Shown: piece by piece, positions 1 through 9,100 of the stretch
Layout: each line of letters opens with the position of its first letter
Position numbering within the stretch: position 1 is the stretch's first letter
From: Micromonospora globbae
GTDB taxonomy: Bacteria > Actinomycetota > Actinomycetes > Mycobacteriales > Micromonosporaceae
Length of the DNA: 64,000 nucleotides
Assembly: GCF_003610785.1 (NCBI RefSeq)
Contig: NZ_RAQQ01000020.1
Location: 62,001-126,000 of the forward strand
Direction of reading: 5' to 3'
Program-made: the position numbers and the translations under genes
Notes under the pieces: generated by a model
Database searches by the model: none
What the model was told of the DNA's origin: nothing
Seen by the model: only the letters and a program-made list of their open reading frames with translations

Positions 1-116
1 GGGTCGAGCTGGACTGAGGGGCGGGCCCGCGACCGACGCGCGGAGTGCCGGCGGGGCGCAACCGACGCTCCCGCCCGGCGGACGCCACCGGTCCGCGCGG
101 GGTCAGCCCGCCCGGG

Positions 117-1568
117 TCAGCCGTCGTCGCGGCCGACCCCGACGTCCACCCGGTCCAGCAGGTCGTCGAACCGGTCGGCGAGGTCGGGCGACAGCCGGTC
201 CCGCTCGACGGCCTCGCCGATCCGCTTGCGCAGGTCCTCGACCCGCTTGGTCCGGTCCTTCGGCTTGCCCCGGAACAGGTCGGCCAGTTCGTCGCGCAGG
301 TCCTCGGCGGTCCGCCGGTCGATCTGCCCCTGTGCCTGCGCCTGCGCGAGGAGCGCGGCGAACTCGGTGGCGAGCTCGCGCAGACTGATCGCGACGGGGG
401 CGTCCGTGGTCGGCGGGGGTGCCGAGGTGGGCGGCGGCGTCGGCGACTCGGACGTGGCGGAGGGCGAGGGCGCGGACGGCGTGGCGCTCGGGCCGGTCGC
501 GGACGGTGTGCCGCGCTCGTCGTCGAGGACGGCCATCGCGCCCAGAGCGACCAGGAGTGCGAGGCCGGCCGCCGTGATCGCGACCAGCGGGCTACGGGAG
601 CGGCGGCGGGGCGTCGCGGCGGCCGGTTGCGGTGCGGCGGGTCGCCGGTCGACGAGGGTGGGCGCCTGCGCGCCCGCGACGGCCGCCCGCCCGGTGGGCA
701 GGGCCGGCACGACGGCGGTGGGCGGGTCGGCCGGCGGGACGGCGCTGAGCCGGGTGGCGAGCTGCGCCGCGCGCGGGCGCCGGGCCGGGTCGGTGGCGAG
801 GCAGGCGAGGACGAGGTCGGCGATGTCGGCGGGCAGGCCGGGGATCCGCAGCGGCGGTACGGGGGTACGCCGCCGGTGCACCTCCAGCGCGTCCTCCCAC
901 GTCTGCACGGGCAGCGGCGCCCGTCCGGTGAGGGTGCGGTAGAGCAGTGCGCCGAGGGCGTAGACGTCGCTGGCGGGGTCGGGTGGGCCGGCGGTGAGCC
1001 GTTCCGGCGCGAAGTACGCGGGGGTGCCCATGAGCACCTCGCCGGTCTGCCCGGCGAGCGGGTGGTGCGGACCGGCGAGGGCGGCGATGCCGAAGTCGAG
1101 GACCTTGGCGCCCGTCTCGGTGAGCATCACGTTGCCGGGCTTGATGTCGTGGTGCACCACGCCGATCCGGTGGGCGGCGGCGAGCGCGGCGGCCACCTGT
1201 CCCCCGACCCGTACCGCCTCGGCCCACGGCAGCGGCCCCTCGGCGAGCCGGTCGGCCAGGTTGCGCCCGTCGACCAGCTCCATGACGAGGTAGGGCACGA
1301 CCTCGCCGCCGGGCAGGGTCGCCTCGCCGTAGTCGTACACGTGGGTGACGTGCGGGTGGGTCAGGCGGGCGGCGGCGCGGGCCTCGCGCTGGATGGTGGC
1401 CCGCAGGTGCGGGTCGGTGGCGAGCGGTGCGGCGAGCGCCTTGACGGCGACGGGTCGCCCGAGGACCTCGTCGTCGGCACGCCACACCTCGGACATTCCG
1501 CCCAGACCGATCCGTTCGTGCAGAACGTACCGATCGTGCAACCGGAGAGTGGGCGTGAACGGCGACAT
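117..1568 (-). CDS. Membrane Ser/Thr protein kinase (PknB-like, no PASTA)
   Basis: A 483-residue eukaryotic-type Ser/Thr kinase that phosphorylates proteins on the cytoplasmic side of the membrane. The kinase domain spans about residues 10-265. It has a glycine loop (IGLGGMSEVW), the VAIK-type lysine (AVKAL), a catalytic loop reading HHDIKPGN, DFG (LDFGIA) and FAPER. A Pro/Ala-rich linker leads to a single transmembrane helix near residues 332-352. Outside is a Ser/Thr/Pro stalk and a charged, probably helical C-terminal segment of about 90 residues instead of PASTA repeats. I start at the ATG directly before SPFTPTLRL, because 13 further upstream in-frame codons do not look like kinase sequence. 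The catalytic loop is HHD, not HRD, so this is a non-RD kinase. The ligand and targets cannot be read from the sequence. Confidence 0.93.
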   Translation of the reverse strand: MSPFTPTLRLHDRYVLHERIGLGGMSEVWRADDEVLGRPVAVKALAAPLATDPHLRATIQREARAAARLTHPHVTHVYDYGEATLPGGEVVPYLVMELVDGRNLADRLAEGPLPWAEAVRVGGQVAAALAAAHRIGVVHHDIKPGNVMLTETGAKVLDFGIAALAGPHHPLAGQTGEVLMGTPAYFAPERLTAGPPDPASDVYALGALLYRTLTGRAPLPVQTWEDALEVHRRRTPVPPLRIPGLPADIADLVLACLATDPARRPRAAQLATRLSAVPPADPPTAVVPALPTGRAAVAGAQAPTLVDRRPAAPQPAAATPRRRSRSPLVAITAAGLALLVALGAMAVLDDERGTPSATGPSATPSAPSPSATSESPTPPPTSAPPPTTDAPVAISLRELATEFAALLAQAQAQGQIDRRTAEDLRDELADLFRGKPKDRTKRVEDLRKRIGEAVERDRLSPDLADRFDDLLDRVDVGVGRDDG

Positions 1569-1705
1569 GGTCGTCCAGTGTGCCCGGCCGACGGCCTGAC
1601 CCACCACTCAACGCGCCCGATTCGGCACCGATCGACGTGTCCGTGCCCGGATGCGGAGATGGCCGGGACCGTGGACCGGAGCCCACGGGCCCGGCGGGCG
1701 CGGGT

Positions 1706-1909
1706 TCAGGCGCAGGGCGGCGTGGACGGGACGGGTGCGGGCTGGATCCGGTCGGCGAGGCGGCGCAGCGCCGCGGCGGCGGCGAGTCGGGTGGGCGTGA
1801 GCCGGGGTGGGCGGGTGCGGTCGGCCCGGACCGGCGCGTCGGGGCGGGCCGAGTTGACGTGCCGGACCACCGCGTCGACGGCGGTGACGAAGCCGGTGGG
1901 CTGTTCCAT
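1706..1909 (-). CDS. Small hypothetical protein (67 aa) downstream of LacI regulator
   Basis: A 67-residue basic, Arg/Ala/Pro-rich protein that I do not recognise. It begins one base after the stop codon of the LacI-family gene. A good ribosome-binding site (GAGGAG, 5 bases before the ATG) lies inside the end of that gene, so translation is probably coupled. The N-terminal half (VTAVDAVVRHVNSA) could form a helix, and the C-terminal part is low in complexity. There is no signal peptide or membrane segment. Position and ribosome-binding site make it a credible real gene, but no function can be given. Confidence 0.55.
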   Translation of the reverse strand: MEQPTGFVTAVDAVVRHVNSARPDAPVRADRTRPPRLTPTRLAAAAALRRLADRIQPAPVPSTPPCA

Positions 1910-1910
1910 G

Positions 1911-2975
1911 TCAGCTCCTCGGGACGGGTCCGGTGGAGGTCCGGACGACGAGTGCGGTGGGCAGCAGGACGTGTGCGGCCGCCGGGTCGGCGGGCGGGTC
2001 GAGCAGCAGTTCGGCGGCGATCCGGCCCTTCTCCTCGGCCGGTTGACGCACGGTGGTGAGGCCGACGGTGGCGGCCTCGGCGATGTCGTCGAAGCCGGTG
2101 ACCGAGACCGGCGGTCGGCCGGCGTGCTCCGGCCCGGCGAGGACGTCGAGGACGCCGAGGGCGAGCACGTCCGAACAGGCGAGCACGGCGGTCGGCGCGT
2201 CCGGCCCGTCGAACAGGCCGGCGACCGCGGCGGCGGCCGCCCGCCGGTCGTTGCCCGGGGCCGTGAGGACCGTGAGGTCCGACCAGGCCACGCCGACCTC
2301 GGCGAACGCGTCGGCGAAGCCGGCGAACCGGCCGCGGGTGGTCGTGTGCGGCACCCGGTCGGCCGCGGGCAGTCGCAGCGGGCCGGCGGGCGCGTCGGGC
2401 AGCACCGAGTCGCCGAGGAGGGCCACCCGCCGGTGGCCGAGGCTCGCCACGTGAGCGGCGATGCCCCGGGCGGCGGCCCGTTCGTCGATGCCGACGTAGC
2501 GGTCGTCGGGGCCGGCGTCCTCGGGTGGGGCGGTGGTGACGAAGGGCAGCCCGCGGTCGCGGAGCGCGTTCAGGGCCCAGGTCTCGTCGCCGGCGCAGTA
2601 GACGCAGAAGCCGTCCACGGCCGCGTTCTCCACGGCATGGCGGGCCTCCGCGCGGTCGCCGGGCATCGGCACGAGCAGCAGGCTGGTGCCGTGCCCCTCG
2701 GCCGCCGCGCTGACGCCGGCGAGGAAGCGCACCGCGAAGGGGTCGGTGAACGCGTACGACAGGCGCGAGGTGAACAGCACCCCGATCGCGCCGACGTAGC
2801 CCCGCCGCAGCGAGCGGGCGGTCGGGTTCGGGCCGGGGTAGCCCATCGCCTTCGCGGTCTCGAGGATGCGCTGGCGGAGGGCCGCGGAGAGCTGGTCGGG
2901 GCGGGCGTAGGCGTTGGACACGGTGCTGCGGGAGACGCCGACCGCGTCGGCCACGGCCTGGAGGGTGGGTTTCAC
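1911..2975 (-). CDS. LacI-family transcriptional regulator
   Basis: A 354-residue LacI/GalR repressor with the usual length and order. The N-terminal helix-turn-helix (TLQAVADAVGVSRSTVSNAYARP) includes the family SRSTVSNA motif, followed by the hinge helix. A periplasmic-binding-protein-like effector domain runs from about residue 60 to the end and contains the GFDDIAEAA signature near the C-terminus. Translation starts at GTG. Two tandem copies of a LacI-type palindrome lie just upstream, so autoregulation is likely. The effector is probably a sugar, but no sugar genes adjoin it here, so the target regulon is unknown. Confidence 0.92.
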   Translation of the reverse strand: MKPTLQAVADAVGVSRSTVSNAYARPDQLSAALRQRILETAKAMGYPGPNPTARSLRRGYVGAIGVLFTSRLSYAFTDPFAVRFLAGVSAAAEGHGTSLLLVPMPGDRAEARHAVENAAVDGFCVYCAGDETWALNALRDRGLPFVTTAPPEDAGPDDRYVGIDERAAARGIAAHVASLGHRRVALLGDSVLPDAPAGPLRLPAADRVPHTTTRGRFAGFADAFAEVGVAWSDLTVLTAPGNDRRAAAAAVAGLFDGPDAPTAVLACSDVLALGVLDVLAGPEHAGRPPVSVTGFDDIAEAATVGLTTVRQPAEEKGRIAAELLLDPPADPAAAHVLLPTALVVRTSTGPVPRS

Positions 2976-2986
2976 CGCTCCCCCTC

Positions 2987-3014
2987 TGGATCGATTCAGA
3001 ACTGGATCGATTCA
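2987..3014. promoter_or_regulatory. Tandem LacI-type operators upstream of the LacI gene
   Basis: The 12-bp near-palindrome TGGATCGATTCA occurs twice, at 2987-2998 and 3003-3014, with starts 16 bp apart. On the other strand it reads TGAATCGATCCA, close to the TGAAnCGnTTCA pattern typical of LacI/GalR operators with the central CG. The copies lie 12-39 bp upstream of the GTG start, where a bound repressor would block the promoter. Autoregulation is inferred from this position. Confidence 0.7.
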
Positions 3015-3101
3015 GAGACTAGCGGGACGGCGGGAAACGGTCAACAGGGATGCGCGGCGACCGAGGTCGCGCCCCTCGTGTCGCGGCGGCGGGGCGCGGA
3101 A

Positions 3102-3989
3102 TCAGGCGGGGTAGACCTCGTCGCGCAGCCGCGCGAGCAGGTCCGGCGTACGCTCCGGCGGCTCGGCCTCGACGCACAGCCGCTCCATGGCCAGCGCGTA
3201 GTGGTCGAGGTCGTCCCGCTTGTCGAGGTAGATGGCGCTGGTCAGCTGTTCGATGTAGACGATGTCGGGCAGATCCTGGTCGCCGAAGCGCAGGATGGTG
3301 AACGCCCCGCCGGCCGCCGCGTGCCCGCCGGCCGCGAACGGGATGATCTGCAGACGGATGTTGGGCGACCGGGTGGCCTCGATGAGCGCGGTCAACTGGT
3401 CACGCATCACGCCCGGCCCGCCGATGGGACGCCGCAGGGCCGCCTCGTCGATCACCGCCCACAGCTGCGGCGGCTCCGCCCGGCGCAGGAGTTCCTGGCG
3501 ACGCATGCGCAGCGCCACCCGCCGGTCGATCTCGTCGGGTGCGGCCGAGCCGTGCCCGAGCAGCACGACCGCGCGGGCGTACGCGGGTGTCTGCAACAGG
3601 CCCGGCACGAACTGCACCTCGTAGGTGCGGATCAGTACGGCGGCGGCCTCCAGGCCGAGGTAGGACTGGAACCAGGCGGGCAGCACGTCGCCGTACCGGT
3701 GCCACCAGCCGGGGCTGTTCGCGTCGCGGGCCAGCTTGAGCAGCGTCTCCCGTTCCTCGGCGTCGGTGACGCCGTAGAGGGTGAGCAGGTCGGCGACGTC
3801 GCGTTCCTTGAAGCCGACGCGGCCCAGCTCCATGCGGCTGATCTTCGACTCGGAGGCGCGGATCTCCCAGCCCGCGCCCTCCCGGGTGACGCCGCTGGCT
3901 TCCCGTAGGCGCCGCAGCTGCGCGCCGAGCAGCATGCGCAGCACGGTCGGCCCGGTCGCCGAGCCGCCGTCGGCGTCCACCATCGTCAC
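3102..3989 (-). CDS. XRE-family helix-turn-helix protein with DUF5753
   Basis: About 295 residues. An N-terminal Xre/Cro-type helix-turn-helix (LGAQLRRLREASGVTREGAG and ASESKISRMELGR) occupies roughly residues 15-75. The rest is the actinobacterial DUF5753 domain (SYLGLEAAAVLIRTYE, VPGLLQTPAYARA, GGPGVMRDQL, LPFAAGGH-like strands). I prefer the GTG start because GGAGG lies seven bases before it; an in-frame ATG two codons later is possible. These regulators usually work with a small DUF397 protein, and one lies 124 bp upstream on the same strand. Family members affect development and secondary metabolism in streptomycetes; the role here is inferred only from the family. Confidence 0.9.
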   Translation of the reverse strand: MTMVDADGGSATGPTVLRMLLGAQLRRLREASGVTREGAGWEIRASESKISRMELGRVGFKERDVADLLTLYGVTDAEERETLLKLARDANSPGWWHRYGDVLPAWFQSYLGLEAAAVLIRTYEVQFVPGLLQTPAYARAVVLLGHGSAAPDEIDRRVALRMRRQELLRRAEPPQLWAVIDEAALRRPIGGPGVMRDQLTALIEATRSPNIRLQIIPFAAGGHAAAGGAFTILRFGDQDLPDIVYIEQLTSAIYLDKRDDLDHYALAMERLCVEAEPPERTPDLLARLRDEVYPA

Positions 3990-4113
3990 GTGCCGACCTC
4001 CGCGCACCACGCACGACCGGGCTCCGGCCCGGCCGACTGGTAAGCATGCCACGGACCGGCGGTGCGCCGCACTCCCCGTGACCGGTGGCGTGCCGCGCGT
4101 CGCGGGGCGCCGG

Positions 4114-4353
4114 TCAGGCGATCAGGTGGTCGAAGTCGCCGTCGCGGGCGCCGAGCACGAAGGCGGCGATCTCCTCGACGGTGTAGATGAGCGCCGGCCC
4201 GTCCGGGTACCGCGAGTTCCGTACGGCGATGCCGGCTCCCCCCGGCAGCGCCGCCAGCTCGACACAGTTGCCGCTCGGGTTGCTCCGGCGGCTCTTCTGC
4301 CAGGTCAGCGGGGGAAGCTGGTTGACGGGGACGCCGTTCATCGGCTGCTGCAT
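4114..4353 (-). CDS. DUF397 domain-containing protein
   Basis: A 79-residue DUF397 protein with the signature WQKSRRSNPSGNCVELA, then VRNSRYPDGPALIYTVEE and the closing FVLGARDGDFDHL. These small proteins are abundant in actinomycetes and almost always pair with XRE-DUF5753 regulators; here the partner is encoded just downstream on the same strand. The start may be the annotated ATG or the next in-frame ATG four codons later, as neither has a convincing ribosome-binding site. The 263-bp gap to the divergent GGDEF gene should hold its promoter; a TATCAT hexamer is present on this strand, but I found no clear partner -35. Confidence 0.88.
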   Translation of the reverse strand: MQQPMNGVPVNQLPPLTWQKSRRSNPSGNCVELAALPGGAGIAVRNSRYPDGPALIYTVEEIAAFVLGARDGDFDHLIA

Positions 4354-4616
4354 GCGGAGGGGTCTTTCTGTTCATAGCCGGCCGATGCCGTGGGGAGGAG
4401 CGGTGGCGGCGCGGAAGACGTGTCGACATCGGACGGTGCTGCACGTGCAGCTGCTCTTGCATCTGCATCGGACGGCGAGCATGATAACCCATGTGTACGG
4501 TACCCATCCGTTCACAGTGAGTTACCTGACCTGGGCCGTGACCAGGGAAAACGGGGGCCCGGCCGGGCGCGTCGGCCGCGACGGGGCTCGGGCGGCGGCG
4601 TGACGGGAGGGCTCGT

Positions 4617-5264
4617 GTGCCGGATCCGATGAGTGTCGCGTCCGGTATCTGCGCCGCGGGGGCACTGCTCTCCTCCTGGCAGCTGCGCCGCCGTGCGCTA
4701 CGCGCCGAGGCGGAGATCGCGCACCTGCAGGCCGAACTCGCCGCCGAACGACACGCAGCCAGCCACGACCCTCTCACCGGGCTTCCCAACCGCCGCGCCT
4801 TCTACCGGCTGGCCGCCGCCCTGCTGGCCGACGCCGGCCGGCGGCCCCTGATCGCCGTGGTGCTCGACCTGGACGACTTCAAGCAGGTCAACGACCGCTA
4901 CGGGCACGCCGCGGGGGACCACGTGCTCATCAGCGTCGCGGAGCGGCTGGCCGCCTTCGCCGGCGACAACCTCGTGGCCCGCCTCGGCGGCGACGAGTTC
5001 GCCGGCCTGCTCGTCAGCCCCACCGTGGACCGTCGCTGGATCGACCACGCCAGCCGCCGGCTCTGCGAGATGCTCGCCGCCCCCATCCCGCTGGGCACGC
5101 TCACCCTGCGGGTGACGGCGTCGGTCGGCCTCGCGCCGGTGACCGGCCCGACGCAGCTCACCGAGGCGTTGCGCGAGGCGGACGCGGCCATGTACCAGGC
5201 GAAGAGCCTGAGCGCCGGCCGGCAGACCCGCCAGCTGGTCGACACCGTCCACCTTCCTGAGTGA
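4617..5264 (+). CDS. GGDEF-domain diguanylate cyclase
   Basis: A 215-residue protein predicted to make cyclic di-GMP from two GTP. A short hydrophobic N-terminus (residues 6-20) and a helical, coiled-coil-like linker (LRAEAEIAHLQAELAAE) lead into a complete GGDEF domain beginning DPLTGLPNRRAF. The LDLDDFKQVND metal-binding stretch and the active-site RLGGDEFAGLL are intact. I see no RxxD inhibitory site at the usual position before GGDEF, so product feedback may be absent. Start GTG with GGGAGG six bases upstream. No EAL domain and no linked c-di-GMP effector are visible. The adjacent exopolysaccharide-type genes are a plausible but unproven target. Confidence 0.9.
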   Translation: MPDPMSVASGICAAGALLSSWQLRRRALRAEAEIAHLQAELAAERHAASHDPLTGLPNRRAFYRLAAALLADAGRRPLIAVVLDLDDFKQVNDRYGHAAGDHVLISVAERLAAFAGDNLVARLGGDEFAGLLVSPTVDRRWIDHASRRLCEMLAAPIPLGTLTLRVTASVGLAPVTGPTQLTEALREADAAMYQAKSLSAGRQTRQLVDTVHLPE

Positions 5265-5516
5265 CCCGCAACCTCCCACCTTCCGCCCGCCAACTTCCGT
5301 CCGCTCAACGCGCCGGGCGGGGAAACGTGACGGGGCCGTCGTTGACCAGGCCGGGCGATATCGGCGTCTTATCGACGTCTCGTCACGCCTGGACGTGAAT
5401 GAGAACTCCCGGCATGTTCGTCGCCCCTTCGCCTCGTCCATCCGGTTGTTCGGAATATGAAATCCCGAGCACGACCCGATGACGGCAAAGTGGACATAAG
5501 CCGCTTTTGCCATCCC

Positions 5517-5529
5517 TAGCCTCGGCCGG
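5517..5529 (+). promoter_or_regulatory. Candidate leaderless promoter (-10 element) for the Pro-rich membrane protein
   Basis: TAGCCT (5517-5522) matches the actinobacterial TANNNT -10 element. The GTG start codon begins seven bases later, where the transcription start is expected. No Shine-Dalgarno sequence fits, so the transcript is probably leaderless. TGGACA about 19 bp upstream is a possible weak -35. The rest of the 265-bp intergenic region is comparatively AT-rich and shows no ORF. Confidence 0.5.
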
Positions 5530-6138
5530 GTGGTCGTTCGCATTCACGATGGCAACTCGCCCGCAGCCGCCCGCGACATCGCCGTCGCGCAGTCCCCGGG
5601 CCCCGTGCCGGTCTTCGTCGACGCGACCGGACGGCGCGCGCGCCTGATGCGCCGGTGCGGTGTACTCCTGGCGGCCGGCGCCCTCGTGTACGTGCCGGTC
5701 GTCGGGCTCGCCGTCCTCACCGGACCGTCCGTCCCCCAGCCCGCGCCGCTCCTCGACGACGAGACCGGCATGGAGACCGCCGACCAGGCGCCCGAGCAGG
5801 GGCTGCCGCCCCTCCCTCCCGTGATCGCCGGCGCCAGCGAGGTCGCAGGCGGCGGCCTCGGCCCGGCCGGCGACAGCGCCGACGACGCGGGGCCCTGGCC
5901 GCCCGTCCTCGCCGAACCCGGGCCGGTGGGTGACGAACCGGGTCGGGACTCGCCATCCCCTGGTCCCGGCCGCGATCCCTCCCGCCCGTCCCCCTCGACG
6001 GCAGGGCCCACGCCGCCGTCGGCGTCACCCTCACCGTCACCGACCGGCACGCTCCCCAGCCCGTCGCCCCAGACGCCCCCGCCCGTGACACCGACCGCAC
6101 CGGCCCTCCTCGACGCCGCACGGAGGTACCTGGCCTGA
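5530..6138 (+). CDS. Single-pass membrane protein with Pro/Ser-rich exported tail
   Basis: A 202-residue protein of unknown function. About 42 mainly cytosolic residues are followed by one hydrophobic helix (CGVLLAAGALVYVPVVGLAVL, about residues 43-64). The rest is a low-complexity, acidic then Pro/Ser/Thr-rich segment of about 135 residues, probably outside the membrane and ending LLDAARRYLA. Its stop overlaps the start of the next gene (TGATG), so the two are translationally coupled. It is likely an accessory or scaffold for the downstream glycan synthase/deacetylase. The architecture alone gives no activity. Confidence 0.7.
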   Translation: MVVRIHDGNSPAAARDIAVAQSPGPVPVFVDATGRRARLMRRCGVLLAAGALVYVPVVGLAVLTGPSVPQPAPLLDDETGMETADQAPEQGLPPLPPVIAGASEVAGGGLGPAGDSADDAGPWPPVLAEPGPVGDEPGRDSPSPGPGRDPSRPSPSTAGPTPPSASPSPSPTGTLPSPSPQTPPPVTPTAPALLDAARRYLA

Positions 6139-9100
6139 TGACCGTCACGACGAAGCGGCCCGTGCCCTCCCCGCCCAGGAGGCCACGTCGGGTCCGGTTT
6201 CCGCTGCGGACGAGCTGGGTGGTCTACGGGACGCTCGTCACCGTCCTGCTCAGCGTGCTGCTGGTGGAGGCGTACGCGAACTCCGAGTTCACGCCCGACC
6301 ACGTGCGGGAGACCGGGGAGCAGGGCGGCGTACCGGCCGAGATCATCTCGGGCGGCCCGGTAATCGACACGACCGACGGCGGGCAGCAGTCCTATCGCAT
6401 GCCGCCCCGCACCATCGCGCTCACCTTCGACGACGGACCGGATCCGGTGTGGACGCCGCGGATCCTCGACGTGTTGCGGCGCCACGGGGCGCGGGCGACC
6501 TTCTTCGTGGTCGGCAGCCAGGTGGCGCGCCACCCCGACCTGACCCGACGGATCGCCACGGAGGGCCATGAACTGGGGGTGCACACCTTCAGTCACCCGG
6601 ATGCGACCCTGCTGCCCGGCTGGCAGCGCCGACTCGAGTACACCCAGACCCAGATGGCCATCATGAACGCCGCCGGCGTCCGGACGACCCTGCTGCGTCT
6701 CCCGTACTCGTCGCGGGCGGACGCCGTCGACGACGACGCCTGGGCCGCCATCCGACAGGCCGGTGACCTCGGCTACCTCACGGCGGTCAACGACACCGAC
6801 AGCCAGGACTGGGCCCGGCCCGGAGTGGACGCGATCCTGCGGAACATGACCCCGCCGGCCGGGCAGGGCGCCGTCGTGCTGCTGCACGACGCGGGCGGCG
6901 ACCGGGCCCAGACGGTCGCCGCGCTCGACCGGTTCATCCCCGCGATGCTGGCCCGCGGCTACGAGTTCGTCACCGTCGGAGACGGTGTGAACCGGACCCG
7001 GGACGAGATCGACGACGACGGCGTGGCGGCCGTTCCGGTCAACCGGCCGGTGTCGGCGGCCGACCGCTGGCACTCCGGCTCGGTGGTCGTGGCGGTGCAG
7101 GTCGCCGACCTCTTCATCGCCACGCTGCGCGTGCTGTTCGTGGTGGCCGGGCTCCTCATGCTGGTCCGTACGCTGCTGCTGCTCGTCCTCGCGCCGCGGC
7201 TGGCCTGGCGTCGCCGGCGCGGGTACTGGGGGCCTCCGGTCACCGAGCCCGTGACGATCGTCGTGCCGGCCTACAACGAACAGGCCGGCATCGTCGCGAG
7301 CGTCCGGTCGCTGGCCAACGGCGACCATCGCGGGATCGAGGTCATCGTCGTCGACGACGGCTCGACCGACGGGACCGCCGACCTCGTGGAGGCGCTCGGG
7401 CTGCGCAACGTCCGGGTGATCCGCAAACCCAACGGCGGCAAGTCGAGCGCCCTCAACCTCGGCATCGCGCACGCCAGCCACGAGATCATCGTGATGGTCG
7501 ACGGTGACACCGTGTTCGAGCGGGACTCCGTGCGCCGGCTGGTGCAGCCGTTCGCCGACCCGTCGGTGGGCGCCGTCGCCGGCAACGTCAAGGTCGCCAA
7601 CCGCCGGGGGCCGCTCGGGTGGTGGCAGCACATCGAGTACGTCATCGGTTTCAACCTCGACCGCCGCCTGTACGAGACGTTGGGCTGCATGCCGACCGTG
7701 CCGGGGGCCATCGGGGCGTTCCGGCGCCGGGTGCTGCTCGCCGCGGGCGGCATGAGCGACGACACCCTCGCCGAGGACACCGACATCACGATGGCCGTGC
7801 TCCGGGCCGGGTGGCGCGTGGTGTACGAGAAGCGCGCCCGGGCGTGGACCGAGGTGCCCGCGTCGCTGACCCAGCTGTGGCGGCAGCGGTACCGCTGGAG
7901 CTACGGCACCATGCAGGCGATGTGGAAGCACCGCGGGGCGGTGTTCGACCGGGGCCCCTCGGGCCGGTTCGGGCGCTTCGGCCTGCCGATGCTCGCCCTG
8001 TTCGGTGTGGCGCTGCCTCTGCTCGGGCCCGTGCTGGACGTGATGGCCCTCTACGGCCTGTTCTTCCTGGGCACGACCGAGACCGCGACGGCGTGGCTGC
8101 TGATGCTGGCCGTGCAGGCGGTCACGGCGGTGGTGGCCTTCCGCCTCGACCGGGAGCGTCTCCTGCCGCTGCTGGCGCTGCCCCTGCAGCAGTTCGCGTA
8201 CCGGCAGCTCATGTACCTGGTCCTGGTCAAGTCGACGGTGACCGCGCTGACCGGCACCCGGCTGCGCTGGCGGAAGCTCAAGCGCGCCGGTGACCCGCCG
8301 GCGGGTCACGAGGGCAGGGTGGTCGACGGAAGCGTCGTGCCGCCCGGACCACGCCCGGCGGCGCCCGCCGGCGCCGGGCGCGACCGCTGGTTCGACACGT
8401 TGCGCGCGCTGGCCCTGATGCGGGTGATCGTCTACCACATGTGGGGCTACGCCTGGCTGAGCTTCGCGTTCCCCGCCATGGGGGTGATGTTCGCGCTCGG
8501 CGGCTCGCTGATGGCCCGGTCCCTGGACCGTGCGCCCACCCACGCCGTCAACGGCCGGCTGCGGCGGCTCCTGCCCGCCCTGTGGGTGTTCGGCGCGGTG
8601 CTCGTGCCGCTGATGGTGTGGCACGGATGGCCCGACCGGCCGGCGTGGCCGGGGCTGTCGACCTGGTTGCTGCCGATCGCCGAGCCGGCCGGCAGCGACT
8701 GGGCGCAGGACGTCACCGGGTTGCTGTGGTATCTGGTCACGTACCTCTGGCTCGTGCTGCTCTCCCCCGTGCTGCTCGGGCTCTACCGCCGGTGGCCACT
8801 GCCGACCGTGCTGCTGCCCCTCGCCGCCGTGGTGGTGCTGCAGACCACCTCGGCGCCGCTCAGCGGCCAGGTCAACTCGGTCGTGACCGACCTGGCCACG
8901 TTCGGCGCCTGCTGGCTCGTCGGCTTCGCCCACCGCGACGGCGCACTGCACCGCCTCCCCCTGGCGGCCCTGCTCGCCGCGGCGGCCCTGTGCCTGGGAA
9001 TCGGGGTGGGGTGGACCGTGACCCATCCCGCGGACGGGATCGATCTGAACGACGTCCCGTTGGCCCAGGCGTTCTATTCGCTGGGTTTCGTGCTCGTGCT

